Positions 33,624-42,941 are shown, counted from the stretch's first letter. The stretch: DNA of 64,000 bases from Novosphingobium acidiphilum DSM 19966 (GCF_000429005.1 NZ_AUBA01000003.1:186001-250000), one strand, 5' to 3'. Notes: generated by a model from the letters alone, not told the origin. Made by a program: numbers and translations.

Positions 33624-34678
33624 CACGGCCGATCCCAATCGGGGGTTACGGGGTATGGCGCATCGGCGGTGACCGCGATATCGCAGCGCGCCAGATCGTG
33701 GATATGCACCACGCCGACCGGGCGATGCGGATCATCGCGCGCAACGACGAACAACGCGGTGATCCGCGCCACCGCCAAAATCGCGCGGGCATCGCCGGCA
33801 AAGCTGCCCAGCATGATCGTGCGTGGATCGGGGGTCATCACATCGCGCGCGATCGATTGCATCAGCGTGTCGATATGCCGTCGCAGATCGCCATCGGTGA
33901 TAACCCCCACGAGGTGGCCGGACCCGTCGATGACGCCCGCCAGTCCCAGGCTTTTTTCGGTCATCACCACCAGCACGTCGCGCATCGGTGCATCGACGCG
34001 CACCAGCGGCAGCCGCGCACCGGTGTGCATCAGATCCTCGACCGGGGTCAGGCTGGCGCCGATCGTACCCCCGGGGTGCAGCACCTTGATCCGTTCGCGC
34101 GACATGCCGCGCAGCCCCATCACCGCCACCGCCAGCGCATCGCCCAGCGCGATCATCATCGTGGTCGATGTGGTTGGCGCGATATTCACCGGGCATGCCT
34201 CACGCGCGGGGGGCAACAGCAGCGCGATGTCGGCGGCCTGCAGCATCGGCGCACCGGGGCGGCCGCTGATCGCGATGCTGCGACATCCCAATGACCGGGC
34301 ATAACGCATGATCAACTGCACTTCGGGCGTGGAGCCCGAATTGGACAGCGCGATCAGCACGTCACCGGGCGTCAGCATGCCCAGATCGCCGTGTGCCGCT
34401 TCTGCCGGGTGGAGGAACATGGCCGGGGTGCCCGTGGCCGACAGGGTGGCCACGATCTTGCGCGCAACATGGCCCGATTTGCCCATGCCGGTCACCACCA
34501 CGCGGTGACCGGCGCTGATGATCAGGCACACCGCGGCGGCAAATGCCGGGTCCAGCGCATCGGCCAGACGCTCCAGCGCGGCCGCCTCGATCCGGATGAC
34601 CTGTCGACCCTGATCGATGATCGCCGGTTCGATCGGTTCGTGGCATGGCTTGCCCGGATCGGGAAATCGGATGGTCAT
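33623..34678 (-). CDS. kpsF: Arabinose-5-phosphate isomerase
   Basis: KpsF/KdsD isomerises ribulose 5-phosphate to arabinose 5-phosphate, the first committed step to Kdo. The 351-residue frame begins at ATG 34678. A SIS sugar-isomerase domain comes first (VVVTGMGKSGHVARKIVATLSATGTPA in outline, HGDLGMLTPGDVLIALSNSG, SIAISGRPGAP, EACPVNIAPTTSTTMMIALG). Two CBS domains follow (DLMHTGARLPLVRVDAPMRD and VMTPDPRTIMLGSFAGDA). It starts the coupled kpsF-kdsB-kdsA unit. Kdo-8-phosphate phosphatase (kdsC) is not in the window. Confidence 0.96.
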   Translation of the reverse strand: MTIRFPDPGKPCHEPIEPAIIDQGRQVIRIEAAALERLADALDPAFAAAVCLIISAGHRVVVTGMGKSGHVARKIVATLSATGTPAMFLHPAEAAHGDLGMLTPGDVLIALSNSGSTPEVQLIMRYARSLGCRSIAISGRPGAPMLQAADIALLLPPAREACPVNIAPTTSTTMMIALGDALAVAVMGLRGMSRERIKVLHPGGTIGASLTPVEDLMHTGARLPLVRVDAPMRDVLVVMTEKSLGLAGVIDGSGHLVGVITDGDLRRHIDTLMQSIARDVMTPDPRTIMLGSFAGDARAILAVARITALFVVARDDPHRPVGVVHIHDLARCDIAVTADAPYPVTPDWDRP

Positions 34679-34699
34679 TGGGTGGAGGTCCCGACACCT

Positions 34700-34751
34700 G
34701 TTGCACGGCGCGGCGCAACCGGCCCGGTCTTGACCCTGTTGCTGCGCAAAC
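34700..34751. promoter_or_regulatory. Two inverted repeats upstream of the lysR-fds operon
   Basis: The 210-bp gap between kpsF and lysR contains GTTGC-N10-GCAAC at 34700-34719 and GTTGCTGCGCAAAC at 34738-34751, two dyads with the same half-site. They lie 138-189 bp before the lysR start. LysR-type regulators bind short dyads in the promoter of the genes they control, so this is a candidate operator. There is no direct evidence beyond symmetry. Confidence 0.4.
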
Positions 34752-34888
34752 GCTTGATAGACAGGTGGAACGGTACATCCGCCCCGTGCAGTCCTGATGC
34801 GCCGTTTGCCCCATTCCCGAGCAATAACCCCGCGCGATGACACCGCGCGCGCAATGCGATAGGCACCGTGCCGGGAGGACCACGCCGG

Positions 34889-35800
34889 ATGCAACTGCGC
34901 CACTTGCGATATTTCGTTACGTTGGCCCGCGTGCGGCATTTTGCCCGCGCCGCCGACGAATGCGGGGTGTCGCAGCCGACACTGTCATCGGGGCTGATTG
35001 CGCTGGAGCAGGAATTCGGCCGCCGTCTGATCGATCGCGACCGGCGCTTCATCGGTCTGACCCCGCATGGCGAGGCGATGCTGCCCTGGGCGCACCAGAT
35101 CCTTGGCGCGATGGGCGCGATGACCGCGGCGGTGGCCGAAACCCCGCTGGAAGGGCCGTTTACCCTGGCGGCAATACCCGCAGCACTGCCGCTGGTCGGA
35201 CGGTTCGGCGCGGCGCTGCTGGCCGCCAATCCCGATCTGGTGCTGTCGGTGCGATCGACCACGGCGCGCGCGATCGACCAGGGGCTAAGCGCGCTCGAGG
35301 TCGATGCCGGGATCACCTATCTTGACCCCGAGGCGCCTGCCGGCATGGTCGGTGTGCCACTGGCAAGCGAGGATTACCGGTTTCTGACACGGCGTGGCGG
35401 CAAATACGACGATCGTCTGACTATCGCCTGGGACGAAGCGGTGGCGCAGGACTTGTGCCTGCTCGACGAATCGATGCTTTATCGCCGGATGCTCGATCGC
35501 GCGCTGGCAGCGCGCGGCCATGCGGTGCGGCCGCGCGCCACCGCCGACAGCCATGTGGCGCTGCTGGCGATGGTCGCGTCGGGCGCATTTTCGGCCATTG
35601 TGCCAGATAGTTATGCCAATCTGTTGCTCGGTGTCGAATGGGCCCGGTTTCTGCCGCTCGATCCGCCAGAGCCGATGCGGCGGGTGGGGCTGGTGGTGCT
35701 CGATCGCGATCCGCCGCTGCCGCGTGCGCGTGCCGCGCTGGCCGCCGCACGCGCCTTTGTGATAGACGGGATCTATCAACCTTTGCTGCTTTTGATTTGA
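34889..35800 (+). CDS. LysR-family transcriptional regulator of the formate dehydrogenase cluster
   Basis: ATG 34889 follows GGGAGG and gives 303 residues. The HTH is residues 4-63 (LRHLRYFVTLARVRHFARAA, GVSQPTLSSGLIALEQEFG, RRLIDRDRRFIGLTPHGEAM). A LysR substrate-binding domain follows (residues about 88-295). It is in the same direction as fdsG, which begins 38 bp downstream. The regulator is therefore probably the first gene of the operon and autoregulated, unlike the usual divergent arrangement. A formate- or C1-related signal is inferred from context. Confidence 0.9.
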   Translation: MQLRHLRYFVTLARVRHFARAADECGVSQPTLSSGLIALEQEFGRRLIDRDRRFIGLTPHGEAMLPWAHQILGAMGAMTAAVAETPLEGPFTLAAIPAALPLVGRFGAALLAANPDLVLSVRSTTARAIDQGLSALEVDAGITYLDPEAPAGMVGVPLASEDYRFLTRRGGKYDDRLTIAWDEAVAQDLCLLDESMLYRRMLDRALAARGHAVRPRATADSHVALLAMVASGAFSAIVPDSYANLLLGVEWARFLPLDPPEPMRRVGLVVLDRDPPLPRARAALAAARAFVIDGIYQPLLLLI

Positions 35801-35838
35801 CCCAAGCGGGCAGATGGCCAAGGGCGGATCACCACATT

Positions 35839-36300
35839 ATGGCTGAAAACATGACTATGACCACGAACCTGACCGCAAGCGAACGCGACGCCGAAGTGGC
35901 GCGCATCCTTGCCGCCCATGCCACGCGCGAAGGCGCGCTGCTGCCGATCCTGCACGATATCCAGGCGGTGCTGGGCCATGTGCCCGAAGCGGTGATCCCC
36001 GCGATCGCGCATGCGCTGAATGTCAGCCGCGCCGAAGTGCACGGGGTGATCAGTTTCTATCACGATTTTCATGTCGAACCGCACACCCGCCCGGTGATCA
36101 AGCTGTGCCGGTCGGAAAGCTGCCAGGCGCGCGGCGTCGAGGTGCTGGCGCGCGCATTCGAAGGCGAAACCCGGGTCAGCATCGAGCCGATCTATTGCCT
36201 GGGCCTGTGCACGGTCGGCCCCAACGCAATGGTTGGCAACACGCTGCATGCGCGGCTTGATACCGCCAAACTTTCGGCACTGGTGGAGAGCGTGGCATGA
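35839..36300 (+). CDS. fdsG: NAD-dependent formate dehydrogenase, gamma subunit
   Basis: The 153-residue protein is a NuoE-like [2Fe-2S] subunit of the soluble formate dehydrogenase. Conserved blocks are REGALLPILHDIQAVLGHVP, AEVHGVISFYHDF, CRSESCQARG and YCLGLCTVGPNAMV. Together they carry the four cluster cysteines in the C-x4-C ... C-x3-C spacing. It passes electrons to the flavin subunit FdsB. The chosen start ATG 35839 gives MAENMTMTTNLTAS; ATG 35851 is possible. It overlaps fdsB by four bases. Confidence 0.94.
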   Translation: MAENMTMTTNLTASERDAEVARILAAHATREGALLPILHDIQAVLGHVPEAVIPAIAHALNVSRAEVHGVISFYHDFHVEPHTRPVIKLCRSESCQARGVEVLARAFEGETRVSIEPIYCLGLCTVGPNAMVGNTLHARLDTAKLSALVESVA

Positions 36301-37841
36301 CGGTCAAGGTCCGCATCAGCGACGACGCGCTGGCCATTGCCTGTGGCGCCGATCACGTCGCGGCGGCGTTTGCGGCCGCGGGCTGCACGGTCGAGCGCGT
36401 GTCGAGCTGGGGCATGCAGTGGCTTGAGCCCCTGGCCGATATCGACGGGCAAGGCTTTGGCCCGCTGACCGTGGCCGATGTCCCGGCGGTGCTGGCGGGG
36501 AACAGCCCGCTGGCCATCGGCGCGATCGAACACCACCCGTTCATCGCCCGCCAGCAGCGGTTTACGTTTGCACGTGCCGGCAAGACGCGCCCGCTCAGCC
36601 TGGACGATTATGCAGCAAACGGCGGCTGGGCCGGGCTGGCGCGCGCGCGCGAACTGGGCGCCGAGGCGACCATTGCCGAAGTGACCCAGTCAGGCCTGCG
36701 CGGGCGCGGCGGTGCCGGGTTCCCCGCCGGGATCAAGTGGACGACGGTGGCCAGGGCGCCCGCCGACCGCAAATACATCGTCTGCAACGCCGATGAAGGT
36801 GACAGCGCGACCTTTGCCGACCGTATGGTGATGGAGGGCGATCCCTTCATGCTGATCGAGGGCATGGCGATTGCCGGGCACGCGGTCGGCGCGCAAGTCG
36901 GCTATGTCTATATCCGCAGCGAATACCCGCATGCCATCGCCAAGATGGAGGCGGCGGCCGCGCTGTCCGCCGCGATCATCGCACCGTTCCGGGTCGAAGT
37001 GCGCGTGGGTGCAGGGGCCTATGTCTGCGGCGAGGAAACATCGCTGCTCAACAGCCTGGAAGGCAAACGCGGCGAAGTGCGCGCCAAGCCGCCGCTGCCC
37101 GCGCTCGAAGGTCTGTTCGGCAAGCCGACAGTGGTCAACAACGTGCTGACGTTGGCAGCGGTGCCGTGGATCATGGCCCATGGCGGCGCCGCTTATGCCG
37201 CGGTCGGGTTTGGCCGGTCGCGCGGCACGATGCCGATCCAGATTGCGGGCAATGTGCGCCATGGCGGGCTGTTCGAAGTGGGCTTTGGCATCACGCTGGG
37301 CGAGCTGGTGATGGAGATCGGCGGGGGCACCGCCAGCGGTCGTCCGGTCCATGCGGTGCAGGTTGGCGGGCCGTTGGGCGCGTATCATCCGCCCAGCGAT
37401 TTCCATCTGGCGTTCGATTATGAAACCTTTGCCGCGGCCGATGGCCTGATCGGCCATGCCGGACTGAGCGTGTTTGACGATACCGCCGACATGAGCGCGC
37501 TGGCGCGGTTTGCAATGTCGTTCTGCGCGGTCGAAAGCTGCGGCAAGTGCACGCCGTGCCGCATCGGGTCGACGCGCGGGGTCGAAGTGATCGATCGCAT
37601 CCGCGCGCGATCGGGCCGCACGGTCGATCGCGTCGAAACACTGCCGCAGATGCACAACGCGCGCAAAGCCGCGCGCACGCTGGGCGAAGACATCGCACTG
37701 CTGGAAGACTTGTGCGAAACGATGAAGTTCGGATCGCTGTGCGCGCTGGGCGGGTTCACTCCCTATCCGGTGCTGTCGGCGATCAAGCACTTTCCGCAGG
37801 ATTTCGGCCTGGCCGCACCCGAGCAAGAGGCCGCTGAATGA
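36297..37841 (+). CDS. fdsB: NAD-dependent formate dehydrogenase, beta subunit
   Basis: FdsB is the flavin subunit that reduces NAD with electrons from formate. The 514-residue chain has an N-terminal thioredoxin-like part (residues 1-100). The complex I 51-kDa core follows, with the NADH/FMN sites GLRGRGGAGFPAGIKW and YIVCNADEGDSATFADR. AYVCGEETSLLNSLEGKRGE comes next, and the N3-type [4Fe-4S] motif ESCGKCTPCRIGSTRG is near residue 413. It is coupled to mobA downstream (ATGA). Confidence 0.95.
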   Translation: MTVKVRISDDALAIACGADHVAAAFAAAGCTVERVSSWGMQWLEPLADIDGQGFGPLTVADVPAVLAGNSPLAIGAIEHHPFIARQQRFTFARAGKTRPLSLDDYAANGGWAGLARARELGAEATIAEVTQSGLRGRGGAGFPAGIKWTTVARAPADRKYIVCNADEGDSATFADRMVMEGDPFMLIEGMAIAGHAVGAQVGYVYIRSEYPHAIAKMEAAAALSAAIIAPFRVEVRVGAGAYVCGEETSLLNSLEGKRGEVRAKPPLPALEGLFGKPTVVNNVLTLAAVPWIMAHGGAAYAAVGFGRSRGTMPIQIAGNVRHGGLFEVGFGITLGELVMEIGGGTASGRPVHAVQVGGPLGAYHPPSDFHLAFDYETFAAADGLIGHAGLSVFDDTADMSALARFAMSFCAVESCGKCTPCRIGSTRGVEVIDRIRARSGRTVDRVETLPQMHNARKAARTLGEDIALLEDLCETMKFGSLCALGGFTPYPVLSAIKHFPQDFGLAAPEQEAAE

Positions 37842-38383
37842 CGCGGCAGCGCATTCTGGGCGTGGTTCTGGCCGGCGGCCGGTCGACGCGGTTCGGCAGC
37901 GACAAGGCGCTGGCCGAACTGGGTGGGCGCAGCCTGCTCGACCGCGCGCTGGCTGCGCTGGAACGGCAATGCGATGCGGTGATCGTGGCGGGACGCGACC
38001 ATGCGTCGTGTGCAGGGGTGGCCGACCGGCCGCGCCCGGCGATGGGTCCGCTGGGCGGGCTTAACGCTGCGCTGCATCACGCGGCCGAACGCGGCTTCGA
38101 TGCGGTGCTGTCGATCCCGGTTGATGCGTTCGATGTGCCTGTCGATCTGGTGGATGAACTGTCGCCCGCGCCGGCCTATGCCAAAGATGCGCCGGTGATC
38201 GGGCTGTGGCCGGTGTCGGCGCGCGCGCCGCTCGATGCGCTGCTGGCCGAAGATACCCGACATTCGTTGCGCGCCTTTGCCGCGCGGATCGCTGCGCGCG
38301 AAACCACGCTTTCGCGCCAACCTGTCAATATCAACACGCTGGCGGATCTTGCCGCCGTAAAGGACACCACGCATGGGCTATGA
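37838..38383 (+). CDS. mobA: Molybdenum cofactor guanylyltransferase
   Basis: MobA adds GMP to Mo-molybdopterin, making the bis-MGD cofactor of FdsA. The 181-residue protein begins ILGVVLAGGRSTRFGSDKAL, the GTP-binding loop with the catalytic Lys23. It has MGPLGGLNAALHHA, LSIPVDAFDVP (metal Asp) and a C-terminal NINTLADL, all typical of MobA. It is inserted between fdsB and fdsA, overlapping the latter by 11 bp. This co-produces the cofactor enzyme with its client. Confidence 0.93.
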   Translation: MTRQRILGVVLAGGRSTRFGSDKALAELGGRSLLDRALAALERQCDAVIVAGRDHASCAGVADRPRPAMGPLGGLNAALHHAAERGFDAVLSIPVDAFDVPVDLVDELSPAPAYAKDAPVIGLWPVSARAPLDALLAEDTRHSLRAFAARIAARETTLSRQPVNINTLADLAAVKDTTHGL

Positions 38384-41216
38384 ACCCCAGGCCGATTTCG
38401 GCACCCCTGCAGTCAAGAGCGATACCACGGTCACGCTGTCGATCGACGGGCGCGCGGTCAGCGTGCCCGCAGGCACCACGGTGATGCGCGCGGCCGCCCT
38501 GTCGGGCGGGGCGATCCCCAAGCTGTGCGCCAGCGACAATCTGAAGCAATTCGGATCGTGCCGCCTGTGCCTGGTTGAAATCGACGGGATGCGCGGCACC
38601 CCTGCATCGTGCACCACGCTGGTGAACGAGGGCATGACCGTCCACACCGAAACCGCCCGGCTGCAAAAACTGCGGCGCGGGGTGATGGAACTGTACATTT
38701 CCGACCACCCGCTCGATTGCCTGACCTGCAGCGCCAACAACGATTGCGAATTGCAGGATATGGCCGCCAACGTGGGCTTGCGCGATGTGCGCTATGGCTA
38801 CGAAGGCGCAAACCATCTGGGCGAGGCAACCGATACCTCGAACCCCTATTTCGATTTCGACCCGTCCAAATGCATCGCCTGTTCGCGCTGCGTGCGCGCC
38901 TGCGACGAGGTGCAGGGCACGTTTGCGCTGACCATTTCGGGGCGCGGGTTTGAATCCAAGGTCAGCGCCGGCCTGGCCAGCGACAATTTCTTCAGTTCCG
39001 AATGCGTGTCGTGCGGCGCCTGTGTGCAGGCCTGCCCGACCGCGACGCTGAACGAAAAGGCGATCAAGGACATCGGCAAGCCCGAACGATCGGTCATCAC
39101 CACATGCGCCTATTGCGGCGTGGGCTGCACCTTCCGCGCCGAACTGCGCGGCGAACAGGTGGTGCGCATGGTGCCGTGGAAGGACGGCAAGGCCAATCGC
39201 GGGCATTCGTGCGTCAAGGGCCGCTTTGCCTGGGGCTATGCCCGCCATCAGGATCGCATGACCAAGCCGATGATCCGCGCAAAAGTAACCGATCCCTGGC
39301 GCGAAGTCAGCTGGGAAGAGGCGCTGGGCTATGCCGCGGGCGAATTCAAGCGGATTGCCGCCAAGCACGGCAACAACGCGCTGGGCGGGATCGTGTCGAG
39401 CCGCTGCACCAACGAGGAAGGGTTCCTTGTGCAGAAACTGGTGCGGGCAGGGTTCGGCACCAACAATGTCGATACGTGCGCGCGGGTGTGCCATTCGCCC
39501 ACCGGCTATGGCCTGAGCAAGACATTCGGCACATCGGCCGGCACGCAGGATTTCGACAGTGTCGAAGACAGCGACGTGATGCTGGTGATCGGGGCCAATC
39601 CGACCGATGGGCACCCGGTGTTTGCCAGCCGCATGAAGCGCCGTCTGCGCCAGGGCGCCAGGCTGATCGTGATCGATCCGCGCCGCACCGACATCGTGCG
39701 TTCGCCGCATATCGAGGCCGACTATCACCTGCCGCTGACGCCGGGCACCAATGTCGCGATTCTGACCGCGATGGCGCATGTGATCGTCACCGAAGGTCTG
39801 GTCGACCAGGCCTTCGTGGCCGAACGCTGCGATATGGATGAATTCCGCGATTGGGCCGATTTCGTGTCGGACATGCGCCACAGCCCCGAATTCCTGGCGC
39901 CGGTGATCGGCGTCGATGCCGCACAGATCCGCGGCGCGGCACGGCTGTTTGCCACCGGCGGCAATGGCGCAATCTATTACGGGCTGGGCGTGACCGAGCA
40001 CAGCCAGGGATCATCGACCGTGATGGCGATTGCCAATCTGGCGATGGCCACGGGCAATATCGGTCGGCGCGGCGTGGGCGTAAACCCCTTGCGCGGGCAG
40101 AACAACGTGCAGGGCGCGTGCGACATGGGTTCGTTCCCGCACGAATTGTCGGGGTATCGCCATGTGTCGGATCCGGTCGCGCGCGCGATGTTCGAGGCCG
40201 AATGGGGCGTGCCGATCGATCCCGAACCGGGTCTGCGCATCCCCAACATGCTCGATGCGGCAACCGACGGCCTGTTCAAGGGCCTCTATATCCAGGGCGA
40301 GGACATCGTTCAGTCCGACCCCGATACCAGGCATGTGGTCGCGGGGCTTGAGGCGATGGAATGCGTGATCGTGCAGGATATTTTCCTGAACGAAACCGCC
40401 AACTATGCGCATGTGTTCCTGCCGGGTTCGACGTTCCTGGAAAAGAGCGGCACGTTCACCAATGCCGAACGCCGGATCCAGCCGGTGCGCAAGGTGATGG
40501 AACCGTTGAACGGGTATGAAGACTGGCAGGTGACGCAGGAACTGGCGCGCGCCATGGGGCTTGACTGGAATTACACGCATGCGTCCGAAATCATGGACGA
40601 GATTGCGCGCCTGACGCCGACCTTTGCCGGGGTCAGCTTTGCCCGGCTTGACCAGGAAGGGTCGCTGCAGTGGCCGGTAAACGAAGCGTTCCCCGACGGT
40701 GCGCCGATCATGCATGTCGACGGCTTTGTGCGCGGCAAGGGCAAATTCATCGTTACCGAATATGTGCCGACCGATGAACGCACCGGGCCGCGTTTCCCGC
40801 TGCTGCTGACCACCGGACGCATCCTGTCGCAATACAATGTCGGCGCGCAGACCAGGCGCACCGAAAACAGCGCGTGGCATGAAGAGGATCTGCTGGAAAT
40901 CCACCCTTCCGATGCCGAAAACCGCGGCATCCGCACGGGTGACTGGGTGCGGCTGGCCAGCCGCGCCGGGGAAACCACCTTGCGCGCAACGGTCACCGAC
41001 CGCGTGGCGCCGGGCGTGGTCTATACGACGTTCCACCACCCCACCACGCAGGCCAACGTGATCACCACCGACAATTCGGACTGGGCGACCAATTGCCCCG
41101 AATACAAGGTGACCGCGGTGCAGATCACCCCGTCGAACGGCCCCAGCCAGTGGCAGCAGGATTATGAGGCGCAAGCCGACCTGTCGCGCCGCATCGCGAT
41201 GGAGCCGGCGGAATGA
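38373..41216 (+). CDS. fdsA: NAD-dependent formate dehydrogenase, alpha (Mo/W) subunit
   Basis: The 947-residue catalytic subunit oxidises formate to CO2. The N-terminal NuoG-like part contains the [2Fe-2S] ligands (CASDNLKQFGSCRLCLVEID), the CLTCSANNDCELQ cluster motif and two [4Fe-4S] motifs (CIACSRCVRACDE and CVSCGACVQACPT). The molybdopterin domain begins with CAYCGVGCTFRAEL. It includes ARVCHSPTGYGL with the metal-ligating Cys and following His, and ends with the dinucleotide-binding domain (TGRILSQYNVGAQTRR, TTFHHPTTQANVITTDNSDW). The order and length match FdsA of the soluble, oxygen-tolerant enzymes. Confidence 0.97.
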   Translation: MGYEPQADFGTPAVKSDTTVTLSIDGRAVSVPAGTTVMRAAALSGGAIPKLCASDNLKQFGSCRLCLVEIDGMRGTPASCTTLVNEGMTVHTETARLQKLRRGVMELYISDHPLDCLTCSANNDCELQDMAANVGLRDVRYGYEGANHLGEATDTSNPYFDFDPSKCIACSRCVRACDEVQGTFALTISGRGFESKVSAGLASDNFFSSECVSCGACVQACPTATLNEKAIKDIGKPERSVITTCAYCGVGCTFRAELRGEQVVRMVPWKDGKANRGHSCVKGRFAWGYARHQDRMTKPMIRAKVTDPWREVSWEEALGYAAGEFKRIAAKHGNNALGGIVSSRCTNEEGFLVQKLVRAGFGTNNVDTCARVCHSPTGYGLSKTFGTSAGTQDFDSVEDSDVMLVIGANPTDGHPVFASRMKRRLRQGARLIVIDPRRTDIVRSPHIEADYHLPLTPGTNVAILTAMAHVIVTEGLVDQAFVAERCDMDEFRDWADFVSDMRHSPEFLAPVIGVDAAQIRGAARLFATGGNGAIYYGLGVTEHSQGSSTVMAIANLAMATGNIGRRGVGVNPLRGQNNVQGACDMGSFPHELSGYRHVSDPVARAMFEAEWGVPIDPEPGLRIPNMLDAATDGLFKGLYIQGEDIVQSDPDTRHVVAGLEAMECVIVQDIFLNETANYAHVFLPGSTFLEKSGTFTNAERRIQPVRKVMEPLNGYEDWQVTQELARAMGLDWNYTHASEIMDEIARLTPTFAGVSFARLDQEGSLQWPVNEAFPDGAPIMHVDGFVRGKGKFIVTEYVPTDERTGPRFPLLLTTGRILSQYNVGAQTRRTENSAWHEEDLLEIHPSDAENRGIRTGDWVRLASRAGETTLRATVTDRVAPGVVYTTFHHPTTQANVITTDNSDWATNCPEYKVTAVQITPSNGPSQWQQDYEAQADLSRRIAMEPAE

Positions 41217-41455
41217 CCGGACAGGTCCACCATGTCGATACCACCGCCAAGCTGGTGACGATGATCAACCAGATCGTGCGCAACACTGCCCGTGAAAAGG
41301 ACCAGATTGCCGCGATTGCCGATCATATCCATGCGTTCTGGACGGTGCGGATGCAGCAGCAATTGCTCGAACACGGCTCTACCGGGCTCGATCCGGTTGC
41401 CGTTGCGGTGATGGCGCGGCTGGCACCGGGCATCCGCGCACCCCATGACGCCTGA
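41213..41455 (+). CDS. fdsD: Formate dehydrogenase, delta subunit
   Basis: The 80-residue FdsD protein starts four bases inside fdsA. Its pattern TAKLVTMINQIVRNTAREKD, IAAIADHIHAFW and MRQQL-like helix (VRMQQQLLEHG) with DPVAVAVMARLA matches the small delta subunits required for an active FdsABG complex. It has no cofactor motif and probably assists assembly. It overlaps fdhD by 11 bp. Confidence 0.93.
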   Translation: MTGQVHHVDTTAKLVTMINQIVRNTAREKDQIAAIADHIHAFWTVRMQQQLLEHGSTGLDPVAVAVMARLAPGIRAPHDA

Positions 41456-42230
41456 CGGCGCGCGCAATGCAGCGGCGATCGAGCATTTTGCCGATGGCCG
41501 CGCGGCGCGCGCGCTGACCCGGGCGCTGGTCGACGAGGCGCCGATCGCGATCGAAATCAACGGCATCGGCTATGCCGTGATGATGGCGACGCCCGCCGAT
41601 CTTGATGATTATGCGCTGGGCTTTTGCCTGTCGGAACAATTGATCGCCACGCGGTCCGGGTTCGTTTCGGCCGATGCGGTGCAAGTGCCGGGCGGCGGCT
41701 GGATGCTGCGCGTGGTGCTCGATGCGCCATCCGCAGGCCCGCTGATCGATCGGGCGCGGCTGCGGCTGGCCGAGGGCAGTTGCGGTTTGTGCGGGATCGA
41801 AAGCCTGGAACAGGTGCTGCGCCCCCTGGCGCCGGTGACCGCGCGGCTCAACGTGGACAAGGCGGCGGTGTTTCGCGCGGTGTCGGCGCTGGGCGATCAC
41901 CAGGTGCTGGGCCGGGTGACGCGCGCGGCGCATGCCGCTGCGTTCTGCGATGTCGATGGCACGATCCGCTGTCTGCGCGAAGATGTCGGGCGGCACAACG
42001 CGTTTGACAAGCTGATCGGCGCGCTGGCGCAGGCCGGGATCGATCCGGGCACCGGGTTTGTCGTGCTGACCGCGCGGTGCAGTTTTGAACTGGTGCAAAA
42101 GGCGGTGATTGCCAATGTGCCGGTGATGGCGACGATCTCTGCCGCATCGACGCTGGCGGTTGCGCAGGCGCGCGACCATGGCCTGACGCTGTACAGCCTG
42201 GCGCGCGAGGACAGCCTGCTCGAAATCTGA
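41445..42230 (+). CDS. fdhD: Formate dehydrogenase accessory sulfurtransferase
   Basis: FdhD moves sulfur from a cysteine desulfurase to the Mo ion of bis-MGD, giving active formate dehydrogenase. The 261-residue protein shows DEAPIAIEINGIGYAVMMATP, DDYALGFCLSEQLI, the two catalytic cysteines in GSCGLCGIES (Cys113 and Cys116), REDVGRHNAFDKLIG and LTARCSFELVQKA. All are diagnostic. It closes the translationally coupled fds run; a TonB-like gene follows 12 bp later. Confidence 0.96.
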   Translation: MTPDGARNAAAIEHFADGRAARALTRALVDEAPIAIEINGIGYAVMMATPADLDDYALGFCLSEQLIATRSGFVSADAVQVPGGGWMLRVVLDAPSAGPLIDRARLRLAEGSCGLCGIESLEQVLRPLAPVTARLNVDKAAVFRAVSALGDHQVLGRVTRAAHAAAFCDVDGTIRCLREDVGRHNAFDKLIGALAQAGIDPGTGFVVLTARCSFELVQKAVIANVPVMATISAASTLAVAQARDHGLTLYSLAREDSLLEI

Positions 42231-42242
42231 TACACCCGCGGC

Positions 42243-42941
42243 ATGGCCCGCACATCGCCCCACCGCTTTGCCGATGCGCCGATCCTGTCGGCGCGTGCGC
42301 GCCTGGGGCTGCGCGCGGGCCTGCTGGTGGCCTATGGCGGGGCCGTGCTCTGGGCGATCCGGGCGTTTGATCCGTTTGTCCGATATACCTACGAGGCCTA
42401 TCGACAGCCGTCGATCACGTCGGTGGTGTTCGCAACGCGGCATGCGGATGCGCATCGTCGCCGGGCAGACGGTGCCCGCGGTGCCGCGGCCAGACGCGCC
42501 GAGGCGGACCCGATCGTCGCACCGTCGCACCCGGTCGTGACCGCGCCGCCGGCCGCGCCGGTTGCCGGCACCGGCAGTGCGCCGCAATCGGGCGCCAGTG
42601 CCGGCGGCGAAGGCACGGGCGGTGCGGGCAGCGGCAACGGACCCGGCGGTGGGGGGCATTATGGTGCGCCGACCAAGATTGCCGGCGATCTGGCCGAGCG
42701 TGACTATGCCAAGGCGGGCCGCGCCAGGCGGTTGGGCACCGCGGTGATCGTGGCGCTGACCGTGGGCACCGACGGGCGGGTGACCGCCTGCCGCGTGCAT
42801 CAACCCAGCGGCGACCCCGATGCCGATGCGGTGACCTGCCGGTTGGCGATCGAACGATTCCGTTTTCACCCCGCGCTCGATCCGAACGGCAATCCGGTCG
42901 AAGCGACATTCGGCTGGCAACAGCGGTTTTTTGCGCAGTGA
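42243..42941 (+). CDS. Energy transducer TonB-like protein
   Basis: The 232-residue protein has one N-terminal membrane helix (LGLRAGLLVAYGGAVLWAIRAF), a Pro/Ala/Gly-rich periplasmic linker (residues about 75-140) and a TonB C-terminal domain. The last contains ALTVGTDGRVTACRVHQPSG and ATFGWQQRFF. It would link an inner-membrane ExbBD complex to outer-membrane receptors, or act as a small TonB family member in another envelope process. No receptor or exbBD gene is adjacent. Confidence 0.85.
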   Translation: MARTSPHRFADAPILSARARLGLRAGLLVAYGGAVLWAIRAFDPFVRYTYEAYRQPSITSVVFATRHADAHRRRADGARGAAARRAEADPIVAPSHPVVTAPPAAPVAGTGSAPQSGASAGGEGTGGAGSGNGPGGGGHYGAPTKIAGDLAERDYAKAGRARRLGTAVIVALTVGTDGRVTACRVHQPSGDPDADAVTCRLAIERFRFHPALDPNGNPVEATFGWQQRFFAQ

